DNA of 23,954 bases from CAZWHE01 sp964633825. GTDB taxonomy: Bacteria > Planctomycetota > B15-G4 > CAYZWU01. The DNA is taken from assembly GCA_964633825.1 (NCBI GenBank), contig CAZWHE010000051.1, positions 1-23,954 on the forward strand. The letters run 5' to 3'. Position numbers and translations under genes: made by a program. Shown here one piece after another: positions 15,889 to 23,609 of the stretch. Positions within the stretch are counted from its first letter, which is position 1, and every line of letters begins with the position of its first letter. The notes beneath the pieces are model-generated. The model searched no databases. It had not been told where the DNA came from and saw only the letters and a list, made by a program, of their open reading frames with translations.

Positions 15889-17001
15889 ATGAAGATCGTC
15901 CTCGTTGCCCATCATTTCGCCGAATACGGGATCGAACTGGCCGAAGCCCTGGCAAAGGAGCACGAGGTCCACCTGGTCCTTTCTCCGGACAGGATCGCCC
16001 AAACCATCGGCGACGATCTGAAGAAGCCCGATAATCCCAGCCTGACCTATGCCTTCATGCCCGAAAGCTCGGGAAGGATTCTCAATTTTATCCGGACCGT
16101 TCTCTTCTATCTGAAACTGCTCCGCCGGGTCGATCCCGATATCGTTCATATCCAGGAGCCGCTCAATTACAAGCTCCTGGCTTTTCTCTGCCTCACGAGA
16201 AGGCCCAAGGTCCTGACCGTCCACGATGTGCTCATTCATCCCGGGAACGACGCGGACACGGTGAAAGGCTGGCAGGTCTGGGTCATGGGCAAGATCCGCC
16301 GGCACCTCGCCTCGGGGATCATTCTGCACGGCCGATCGCTGAAGCGGCTCTTCATGAAGGTTTACGGGCGCAATCCCGATGATCTCTTCGTGGTTCCCAT
16401 CGGCAGTCTCTTCTCTTTCGTGCCCGACGACAGCGTTCCGCCTCCCGAGGAAGAGCCCCACACGGTTCTTTTTTTCGGCCGCATAGAGGCATACAAAGGC
16501 TTGAAATATCTGATCGAGTCGGAGCCGCGGGTGAGCGAGAGGATTTCGGATTACAAGATCATCGTGGCCGGCAGGGGCGAGGACCTCGATCGGTTGAAGC
16601 CCCGGATCGCCGGCAATCCCCGTTTCGAGATTCACGACCGGTTTCTGCCCAACGAAGAGGTCGCCCTTTACTTCCAGCGTTCATCCGTCGTTGTTCTGCC
16701 CTACCTCGAAGCGAGCCAAAGCGGCGTGACGCCCATGGCGTTCGCTTTCGGCAAGCCCGTCATCGTCACCGATGTGGGCAGCCTCTCCGAGATGGTCGAG
16801 AACGATGTGACCGGCATTGTCCTGCCGCCGCGGGATGTGGACGCATTGACCGCCGCGATCATGAAGCTTCTTTCCGACGGGGAGGAGCGCCGGCGCCTCG
16901 GCCAAAACGCCGCGCGCGCGGCCCGTGAAGATCTCTCCTGGAACCGTGCGGCTTCCCTGACAATCGAGGCCTATCGCCGGACGATTGCAGACCGGCGGTG
17001 A
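15889..17001 (+). CDS. Glycosyltransferase family 4 (GT-B fold)
   Basis: The 370-aa product transfers a sugar from a nucleotide donor, probably on the cytoplasmic face during surface-glycan assembly. ATG 15889 gives the typical opening MKIVLVAHHF; an in-frame GTG at 15880 is the alternative, and neither has a strong Shine-Dalgarno. The N-terminal acceptor domain runs to about 185 (DIVHIQEPLNY, VLTVHDVLIHPG) and the C-terminal donor domain starts near 192 with VLFFGRIEAYKGLKYLIE, then VVLPYLEASQSGVTPMAFAF and GKPVIVTDVGSLSEMV. The first Glu of the E-x7-E motif is present (EASQSG); the second position is Pro, as in a subset of GT4 enzymes with a similar SGV-x-P loop. No TM segment or signal peptide. 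It is divergent from two nucleotide-sugar enzyme genes, which fits a shared pathway. The acceptor is unknown. Confidence 0.9.
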   Translation: MKIVLVAHHFAEYGIELAEALAKEHEVHLVLSPDRIAQTIGDDLKKPDNPSLTYAFMPESSGRILNFIRTVLFYLKLLRRVDPDIVHIQEPLNYKLLAFLCLTRRPKVLTVHDVLIHPGNDADTVKGWQVWVMGKIRRHLASGIILHGRSLKRLFMKVYGRNPDDLFVVPIGSLFSFVPDDSVPPPEEEPHTVLFFGRIEAYKGLKYLIESEPRVSERISDYKIIVAGRGEDLDRLKPRIAGNPRFEIHDRFLPNEEVALYFQRSSVVVLPYLEASQSGVTPMAFAFGKPVIVTDVGSLSEMVENDVTGIVLPPRDVDALTAAIMKLLSDGEERRRLGQNAARAAREDLSWNRAASLTIEAYRRTIADRR

Positions 17002-17027
17002 TTTGGTTTCGTCGTTGCCTTTAAATG

Positions 17028-17056
17028 TTGAATACCAGCGCCGATTTTGATATCAT
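17028..17056 (+). promoter_or_regulatory. Candidate sigma70 promoter for the 14-Asp-box protein
   Basis: TTGAAT (17028-17033), a 17-nt spacer and TATCAT (17051-17056), about 100 nt before the GTG start at 17159. Confidence 0.5.
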
Positions 17057-17158
17057 TTTATCAATAGCCTTTAATTGAAGTAGTCAAAAGACCAGCTATG
17101 AAATCGGTATTAGAGGTTGAGTGACCTGACCGGTTTATTCATGTTAAGGAGAATCAAC

Positions 17159-19540
17159 GTGAACAGAGCTGCCGCAGCATCTATTCTCGTCATTTTGTTC
17201 ATTGGCGCGCAGGCCGGCGCACACACGCCTCACGACAAGATCGTGGGGCTGGCCGTGAGTCCCGACTATTCCAACGATCGGACGCTGCTCTGCGGCATGT
17301 CCGATGCCAACAGTCTCATCATGAAATCCATTGACGGAGGTGTGAACTGGTTTCCGTCTCAGATCGGACTTCCTCACAGCTACGTCACCTGCATCCGCAT
17401 GTCGCCCGGATTCGGTCAGGACGGAATCGCTTTCGCATCCACGCTGGACGGTCTGGTTCTCAAATCGATCGATGCCGGTGCTTCCTGGGATGTATGCAAC
17501 AGCGGCCTGACCATAGTGCCCGTTCATACCATGGTGTTATCGCCCTCCTTTCAGGTGGATCAAACCCTCTTCATCGGAACGGGAGGCGACGGCGTCTTCA
17601 AATCGATCGACGGGGGAACCACCTGGGTTGCCTGTCTCAACGGCCTGAACGACAAGAACGTTCATTCGATCGAGCTTTCGCATGATTATGCGAATGACCA
17701 AACGCTGTTCGTCGGAACAAAGAGCAGCCTGCTCAAGTCCGTTGACGGGGGGAGCTTCTGGTTCGATCCGGCCATCGATCTGCAGAAGAACAGGAATATA
17801 TCCGACGTGGTGTTGTCGCCCGCCTACAGCCAGGACCAAACGCTGTTCGTCAGCACCTGGGGGGACGGCGTGGTCAAGTCCGTTGACGGCGGCGCGACCT
17901 GGGAAAGAAAGCACATGGTGACGCGCATCACGAATATGGCCGTGTCGCCCGACTATGCCTCCGACCAAGAGGTTTTTATCGCCACATCGGACGAAATCCT
18001 CCGCTCCGCCGACGGGGGAGACACGTGGACCCTTCGGATGGAAGGCCTGGACGACCAGGCGGTCCAAACCAATGTCCACTACTTCGAAATCGTTTATTCG
18101 CCGGAATACGGCTTGGACAGGACCCTTTTTCTCGCCAGCTGGGAAGGGGTTCACAAGTCGACGGACGGCGGGGATCTTTGGAACCATCTCCAGATGTACG
18201 GAGTGAACGTGATCCGGGGTTTGGGAATCAGCCCGGATTTCGTAAATGACAATACACTTTTTGCGGCCGCCTACGGGGGCGGGGTCTACCGGTCGAGCGA
18301 CAGGGGCGACACCTGGGAAGCAGTGGATACGGGATTGCCCAACATGTATCTGAGATGCAATTTCGCTTTCAGCCCGGCCTTTGCGCAGGACGGTGTCGTG
18401 TTTGCTCCTTCCTCCAAGAACGGCTATGCCAGCAAATCGACCCTCGGGGGAGGGGCGTGGTTCAAGATTCCCGTCGATCCGGCGAAATCGGTCACCATAA
18501 GGGCGCTGGCGACCTCTCCCGATTATGCCAACGATCAGACGGTGTTCATCGGCTGCGGGCCCTATAACCAACACGCCATCTACAAATCACAGGACGGCGG
18601 CGCGACCTTCACACCGGTTCCCACTCCCTTCAAGGGAACTCGCAGCATCCGGCTCTTGAAGGACTACCCGAATAACAAGACGATTTTTGCCGCCAACCGA
18701 AACGGAATCCGCCGTTCCTACGACGACGGCGTCACCTGGTATGATCCCGGCGTGGGCATTGGAGGGGTGTTGGGTCTGGCGATTTCACCGGCTTTTGCTA
18801 CGGACCAAGAGGTGTTCATCGCCTTGATGGATGAAGGTCTCATGAAATCAACGGACGGCGGCGATACCTATAGCTTTATCAACAACGGAATCGACGATTT
18901 GTCGGCTCAGGATATCGCTCTCTCACCCGGCTATGCCGCGGACCGCACGGTTTTCGCCGCCACCAAGAGCAGCGGATTTTTCAAATCGACAGACGGCGGC
19001 GACAACTGGAGCTACTCCGGCTTGAAGGGGGTCTTTATCCGATCGGTCTCTGTTTCTCCTGATTTTGTCAATGACCGAACGATCTACCTGGCCGCCTGGG
19101 GCTCTGTCTACCGGTCCGTTGACGGCGGAAGCACATGGGACCGGCTTCTGGACATCCACCGGTTCGGAGACGATTACGAATTCATCGACTACACCAAGAA
19201 CTGGCAGAGAGTCTATGGCGACGGCCAGCTCTGCGGGTCGTCCATTTTATATTCGGGCGAAACGGATGCGGATTGCACCTTTCCCTTTGTGGGGGATTCC
19301 ATCACCTGGATCGGAGCGCGGGGTCCCACCGCCGGAATCGCCGATCTGTATATCGACGGGGCTCCCATGGGTTTCGTCGACCTTTATGCGCCTCAATACG
19401 AGCTGAGGCAGAACCTGTTTTCAATGAACGGCCTGGGCGCATCCGATCTTCACGAGATACGGATCGTTGTGACAGGCAACAGCAACCCCTCTTCCACGGG
19501 CAAGCTCGTTTTCGTCGATGCCTTCGAGGTGCTGAGATAG
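17159..19540 (+). CDS. Secreted Asp-box double-propeller protein with C-terminal beta-sandwich
   Basis: The start is GTG 17159, chosen because AAGGAG (17146-17151) lies exactly 7 nt upstream and a signal peptide follows (AAAASILVILFIGAQAGA); the frame is open back to 17117. The 793-aa product contains 14 Asp-box turns in order, S-x-D-x-G-x-x-W or close variants (SIDGGVNW, SIDAGASW, SIDGGTTW, ... SVDGGSTW), each preceded by a SPDY-x-x-D-x-T-(L/V)-F strand. Two turns are degenerate (STLGGGAW, SQDGGATF). Fourteen fits two seven-bladed propellers. Residues about 667-793 are a ligand-binding-type beta-sandwich (FVGDSITWIGARGPTAG, ADLYIDG, LHEIRIVVTG, VFVDAFEV). No catalytic acid pair like that of GH74 was identified, so it is called a binding or surface protein. 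Another Asp-box gene follows 80 nt downstream. Confidence 0.85.
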   Translation: MNRAAAASILVILFIGAQAGAHTPHDKIVGLAVSPDYSNDRTLLCGMSDANSLIMKSIDGGVNWFPSQIGLPHSYVTCIRMSPGFGQDGIAFASTLDGLVLKSIDAGASWDVCNSGLTIVPVHTMVLSPSFQVDQTLFIGTGGDGVFKSIDGGTTWVACLNGLNDKNVHSIELSHDYANDQTLFVGTKSSLLKSVDGGSFWFDPAIDLQKNRNISDVVLSPAYSQDQTLFVSTWGDGVVKSVDGGATWERKHMVTRITNMAVSPDYASDQEVFIATSDEILRSADGGDTWTLRMEGLDDQAVQTNVHYFEIVYSPEYGLDRTLFLASWEGVHKSTDGGDLWNHLQMYGVNVIRGLGISPDFVNDNTLFAAAYGGGVYRSSDRGDTWEAVDTGLPNMYLRCNFAFSPAFAQDGVVFAPSSKNGYASKSTLGGGAWFKIPVDPAKSVTIRALATSPDYANDQTVFIGCGPYNQHAIYKSQDGGATFTPVPTPFKGTRSIRLLKDYPNNKTIFAANRNGIRRSYDDGVTWYDPGVGIGGVLGLAISPAFATDQEVFIALMDEGLMKSTDGGDTYSFINNGIDDLSAQDIALSPGYAADRTVFAATKSSGFFKSTDGGDNWSYSGLKGVFIRSVSVSPDFVNDRTIYLAAWGSVYRSVDGGSTWDRLLDIHRFGDDYEFIDYTKNWQRVYGDGQLCGSSILYSGETDADCTFPFVGDSITWIGARGPTAGIADLYIDGAPMGFVDLYAPQYELRQNLFSMNGLGASDLHEIRIVVTGNSNPSSTGKLVFVDAFEVLR

Positions 19541-19620
19541 CAACGGCATATACCCGAAAGCCTAACGCCTTTTCGGCGGCTCACGATATTGCGAATAAGC
19601 CGATCAAGCGAGGAGATGCC

Positions 19621-21690
19621 GTGGATTATCGGATTTCTGCAATCAGACCGTTGTGCTTTGCTCTGATCGCGGCCGTTCTCACTACCGCTGCCCTTCGGGC
19701 ATCGCCCCTTCCCCAGATCAGCGAGTGGCGGCGCCTGGAGCCGCAGTTTTCGGAGCTGTTCGACAGCCTGACCATGATGAACAACGGCGGGATAGCGGCC
19801 GGTGTGCGCGGTGACGGGCTGGTCATCAGGCGGCCCGGCGGCGAGTGGGCGGCCGTGTCGCCCCAGCTCTGGCCCGGCATTGTCTTCGGACATGTTGTCG
19901 CTGTCGATGGAGTTCCCGGCCTCGTCCTGGCTTCGGTGACGCTGGGTGACGCCGTTCACCATGGGTGCGTTTTCCGCTCCACCGACTGGGGCGAGACTTG
20001 GGACCTCATCGATCCCGATCCGGGCGCCGACAGCGATGCCTACTACCGCATGGGGTACTCCCAGGCCGATCCGTCGAGGATTTATTTGGGCGCCTACGAG
20101 GACCTCTGGGCTTCGGGGGACGGGGGCCTGACCTGGAGCTCGATCCATCCCAACACGCCGCAGGGAATCATTTTCACCGACGTGGCGGTTCATCCCCTGA
20201 GCGCCGACGTGATCCTGGCCGGCGCGCGCGGGTCGATCAAGGGCGTCTTCCGCTCGAACGACGGCGGAACAAGCTGGGGCCGCGTTGATTCCGCGCTCCA
20301 CGTCACCTCCATCGAATGGGACCCGCGCGATCCCGATCTGGTGATCGCCGTGGGGACGACGGACAATTTCAAGACGCGGATTCTGCGGTCGGCCGACGGC
20401 GGGCTCACCTGGACCCTGCTCGATCAGCCCAAGATCAGGGGACCGGTCGAGTTCGTCGGTTTGCCCAACGCGGCCGTGGCCCAGGGCGTGGCCTTGCCCG
20501 ACGGAAACGGCGCCTTCTACGCCACGCTCAACGGCGGGCTCAACTGGCATCTCGTCAAGGAGTTCACTTCTCCCGGCGGCAAGATCATGGCCTGGGACGC
20601 GACCTTCTTCCAGGGGGCCGGGGTCCTGGCCGTTGCTCTCGACAGGAACGGCGTCTTCTGCTCCATTGACAACGGGACCACATGGAATCCCTACGGCCCC
20701 TCCCGCGGAAGGGTCGTGGTCGTTGAAGCCGATCCCTATCGTTCCGGCCGTTGGTTCGTTGGAACCGATGACTATCTCTTTGTTGAGATGGCCGGGCCCG
20801 GGCACCGCTTTCTCTCCGAAGACGCGGGCCTGACCTGGAGGGACATGGAAGGCTCGTGGCCCGGCCAGGGCCAGGTGACGGCCGCCCTCTTCTCGCCCGC
20901 CGATCCGCAGGAACTGCACGTGGGCAGCGATTACATCGCCGGAACCCTCGCATACACCCCCGATGGGGGATCGACGTGGAACCAGTGCCAGCAGGGAATG
21001 CCGCGGCCCCACTGCGTGATCCGCTCTCCCCACGATCCGGAACGGCTCTACGCGGGCCACGACCGGTCGCTCACCGTTCCCGCCATCGATCCCGGACTCT
21101 GGACGCGGGACAGCTCCTGGACCTGGACGCGGCTCTGGCAGTCTCCCCATCCGGTGCAGGATGTGATCGTCGGTCCCGCGAGCTCACAGGTTCTGCTCGC
21201 CGCCCTGGGAGAATCATCGCTCACGGGCATGGCTCTTCCGGGAGGCGGCCTCTACGGTTCGGCCGACGGGGGGCTCACATGGACGGCCCACCCCGCCTTC
21301 GACGGGACGCACGTCTCTTTTCTACGGCCCGTGCCCGGCATGCCGGGTTTCATCTGGATGGGGACCTTGTACGACCCGAACAGCGGGCGGATCTACCTGA
21401 CCGTCGACAACGCGGCCACGTGGATCGACATGAGCACGGCTCTTCCCTTTGAGGCGCGCGACATGGTCCTGCTCAAGGGAACCCCCGGCCGCCTCTTCGC
21501 CGCCACGGACAACGGTGTCTGGGAAAGCAGCGACTGGGGTCGGTCCTGGGCCGAGCGCAACCTCGGCCTGCTCGGCGCCGGCGCGGGCAACGACCTCCTC
21601 TCACTCGACGCCCATTCCATAGCCGCCGACGAACCGGCCGGGACCCTCCTCGTGGGAACGAGCGCCGGTGCTTTTTGCGCCCAGTACTGA
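19621..21690 (+). CDS. Secreted Asp-box propeller protein
   Basis: The start is GTG 19621, with AGGAG 5 nt upstream and a following signal peptide (LCFALIAAVLTTAALRAS); the frame is open back to 19135, but that part overlaps the preceding gene. The 689-aa product has about 12 Asp-box-like turns, among them STDWGETW, SGDGGLTW, SNDGGTSW, SADGGLTW (twice), SIDNGTTW, SEDAGLTW, TPDGGSTW and SSDWGRSW, alternating with DP-x-(D/S)-P-x-x-(L/I) strands. This again suggests two propellers. Unlike its neighbours it ends directly after the last blade (GAFCAQY) without an added C-terminal domain. It is in the same direction as the 14-Asp-box gene with an 80-nt gap, and a terminator-like hairpin follows the stop. 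Function beyond extracellular binding is not supported. Confidence 0.83.
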   Translation: MDYRISAIRPLCFALIAAVLTTAALRASPLPQISEWRRLEPQFSELFDSLTMMNNGGIAAGVRGDGLVIRRPGGEWAAVSPQLWPGIVFGHVVAVDGVPGLVLASVTLGDAVHHGCVFRSTDWGETWDLIDPDPGADSDAYYRMGYSQADPSRIYLGAYEDLWASGDGGLTWSSIHPNTPQGIIFTDVAVHPLSADVILAGARGSIKGVFRSNDGGTSWGRVDSALHVTSIEWDPRDPDLVIAVGTTDNFKTRILRSADGGLTWTLLDQPKIRGPVEFVGLPNAAVAQGVALPDGNGAFYATLNGGLNWHLVKEFTSPGGKIMAWDATFFQGAGVLAVALDRNGVFCSIDNGTTWNPYGPSRGRVVVVEADPYRSGRWFVGTDDYLFVEMAGPGHRFLSEDAGLTWRDMEGSWPGQGQVTAALFSPADPQELHVGSDYIAGTLAYTPDGGSTWNQCQQGMPRPHCVIRSPHDPERLYAGHDRSLTVPAIDPGLWTRDSSWTWTRLWQSPHPVQDVIVGPASSQVLLAALGESSLTGMALPGGGLYGSADGGLTWTAHPAFDGTHVSFLRPVPGMPGFIWMGTLYDPNSGRIYLTVDNAATWIDMSTALPFEARDMVLLKGTPGRLFAATDNGVWESSDWGRSWAERNLGLLGAGAGNDLLSLDAHSIAADEPAGTLLVGTSAGAFCAQY

Positions 21691-21701
21691 GAAGATCTTC
21701 C

Positions 21702-21723
21702 GGAAAAAAGGCGGTTCCTTTTT
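21702..21723 (+). terminator. Probable intrinsic terminator after the second tandem Asp-box gene
   Basis: AAAAAGG (21705-21711) and CCTTTTT (21717-21723) form a stem around CGGTT, or alternatively GGAA/TTCC followed directly by five T. It lies 12 nt after the stop. The stem is AU-rich and so moderate. Confidence 0.5.
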
Positions 21724-21727
21724 ACAG

Positions 21728-21750
21728 AAAAGGGGGACATATCTACTTTG
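21728..21750 (+). repeat. Single REP-like half element (AAAAGGGGGACATATC)
   Basis: The segment starts with AGGGGGACA, the same nine bases that open both arms of the palindrome at 5345-5430, then diverges. No inverted partner was found before the next gene starts at 21790. It is probably a lone or decayed copy of a related REP-type family. Confidence 0.4.
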
Positions 21751-21789
21751 CATTGAAACCGACAAACTTTTCAGGAAAGGCGATGTTCC

Positions 21790-23415
21790 GTGTATTACGC
21801 AATGTTTCTGATTCTTTGTGCAATGATCACAGCTTGTTCCGCGCAATCGGTTGATGATTCGAGCTTTGCTGAATCAGCTCGGGAGATCTCCAAAAGCGCC
21901 GTCTCGGCGGACGGCGTTCCGATCGCCTTTACGGAACAGGGGGAAGGCGAAACGGCCCTGGTGTTCATCCACGGCGGTTTTTGCGACCAAGACTTCTGGT
22001 CTCATCAGGTGAAAGCGTTCGCCGGAGACTACACGGTTGTCACCTTGGACCTTGCCGGCCACGGGAAATCGGGCGCCGGGCGCGGCAAGTGGACGCTGAG
22101 AGCGTTCGGTGAAGACGTGAAGGCCGTTGTCGAGGCTCTCGATCTCGATCGCCTTATCCTTATCGGACACTCGATGGGAGGCCCCGTATCCCTGAGAGCG
22201 GCGCAGCTGATGCCGGAGCGGGTCCTGGGCGTCATCGGGGTGGATTCGCTGCACGACGCGGAGAGAGAGTGGAACGAGGAAGCATGGAAAAAAAGAACGG
22301 AGTCCTTTAGAAAAGATTTTAAAAGCGCCTGCGAGACGATGGTGCGAAGAGCTTTCTGGGAGAGCGCCGACCCGGAACTGGTGAATTGGGTCTTGGAGAA
22401 GATAAGCCGCGCACGGCCCGAGGTGGGTCTCCCCATTTTTGAGATGTTTTCCTTTTACGACATGGCGGCTGAGATGGAAAAAGTCATGGCGCCCGTTCGG
22501 TGCGTCAACGGCGACTTGTGGCCCACAAACGTGGAGGGCAACAAGAGGCACGCCCCCGGCTTCGAGGCCGTGATCATAAAAGACACGGGGCATTTTTTGA
22601 TGCTCGAGCGCCCGGATGAGTTCAACAAGCACCTTGCCGAGACGATCAGGGGAATAACTCGAGAGCGGCGCGAAGGCGCTCTCGACAGGATTCTGCTCAG
22701 CGAAAAAACGGACAGGGCCGGTCCCTTGATCTTCGATCACCGCCTGCACTATGGGCCGCAGGAAGAGGGGGGGTGCGGGATCGCGTGCACCGAATGCCAC
22801 CACGAATACCGGGGCCATGGCGCGGAGCCGCCCCGGGCCTGCAGCGAATGCCATCTCTCCTTCGCCCACAGGGCGATGAGCGATCTCCCCTCCCTCTGAA
22901 GCGCCGCCCACCACGGGTGCAACGGCTGCCACCTTAAACTGAATCCTGAATATCCTTCCTCGAGAGACCTTTTCGGGTGCGGGGACTGCCACACGCTTCT
23001 GGGCGACCCGGCCGTTCTGTTCGGAAAGGGACGGAGGCTTTCCCTTTCGGTTTCTGTTGACGGCGGGTTGGACAGGGACGTCTCCTTTATCGAAGCCGGC
23101 CTGCTGGCGATCTTCATGAGGGAGGATTTCGTGCTTGCCGAAGAAAGCGGCGCCGACCTCTCGGCCGCCTTTGCCATGGAGATTTGCGAGGTCGGCGACG
23201 ACCTCCTCTCCTCCGAATCGTCGGTCTTGTTGTTCCAGGGAAAGTGTAGGGTCACTCTCTTCAACAGGGATGGGAAGAGAGTGCGCTCAACGATTCAATC
23301 GAAAGTGATCAGCGGAACGGACCCGCTCGTCATGGAGAGGAAAATCATCGAGTTTCTGATGAAAAAAGGGGCCCGCGCTGTCGGCGAAATGGTGGAGTCG
23401 CCGCCCCGTCCTTGA
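21790..23415 (+). CDS. Lipoprotein fusing alpha/beta-hydrolase and tetraheme cytochrome c, interrupted by in-frame TGA
   Basis: One frame of 541 codons runs from GTG 21790 (AGGAAAGG upstream) to TGA 23413-23415, with an internal TGA at 22897-22899 (codon 370); conventional reading stops there at 369 aa. Residues 1-16 are a lipoprotein signal (ITAC, Cys16). Residues about 40-290 are an alpha/beta-hydrolase: oxyanion segment FIHGGF, nucleophile elbow GHSMGG (S128), acid in GDLW (D242), H268 in TGHFLMLERP. A cytochrome c3/c7-like domain follows with FDHRLHYG, CTECHH (333-338) and CSECH (351-355) before the TGA, and CNGCH (377-381) and CGDCH (397-401) after it. Residues about 415-541 are an unrecognised mixed alpha/beta domain. 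The four heme motifs split two and two, so this is one gene. It is either recoded or freshly broken. Confidence 0.7.
22897..22899 (+). other. In-frame TGA splitting a four-heme cytochrome c domain
   Basis: The codon lies between LPSL and SAAHHGCNGCH, in the loop before the third heme motif. The next 171 sense codons are in the same frame with no further disruption. A short stem (CACC/GGTG, enclosed by GCCG/CGGC) follows within 15 nt, but it lacks a clear SECIS signature. A C-to-T change from CGA (Arg) would explain it as a mutation. Confidence 0.5.
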
Positions 23416-23425
23416 AAAAAACTTT

Positions 23426-23454
23426 TTACCAAGCTTCTCTTTCAGTGCTATAAT
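23426..23454 (+). promoter_or_regulatory. Good sigma70 promoter for the LVIVD-repeat gene
   Basis: TTACCA (23426-23431), a 17-nt spacer and a perfect TATAAT (23449-23454). Transcription from about 23461 would give a leader of about 149 nt before ATG 23610. Confidence 0.6.
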
Positions 23455-23462
23455 CCATACGA

Positions 23463-23499
23463 GAACGATATGATTTTCTTTGTTGATGTTTTATCGTTC
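23463..23499 (+). repeat. Inverted repeat at the start of the LVIVD gene leader
   Basis: GAACGATA (23463-23470) and TATCGTTC (23492-23499) are a perfect 8-bp inverted repeat with a 21-nt loop, beginning about where the promoter at 23426-23454 would start the transcript. It could be a 5' stabilising hairpin or a protein-binding site. Confidence 0.4.
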
Positions 23500-23609
23500 C
23501 GGCCTGATAAGCATTTGCATTCAAACAGGTGAATTTGCCGTGGGACAGCCCATGAGGTCATGAGGCGGGCCACGAGGTGATTACGCAAGCCAAGAAAAGG
23601 AGAACACCC

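Noticed and set aside
15733..16635. Minus-strand open frame of 300 codons opposite the glycosyltransferase
   Set aside because: It lies antisense to a clear GT4 gene, has no recognisable motif, and is explained by high-GC third positions.
19554..19576. Hairpin CCGAAA/TTTCGG between the two tandem Asp-box genes as a terminator
   Set aside because: The loop is 11 nt and no T-tract follows; the genes may well be co-transcribed.
19450..21150. Minus-strand open frame of 566 codons opposite the Asp-box gene
   Set aside because: A shadow of the plus-strand gene with low-complexity G/R/P-rich translation and no signal peptide or motif.
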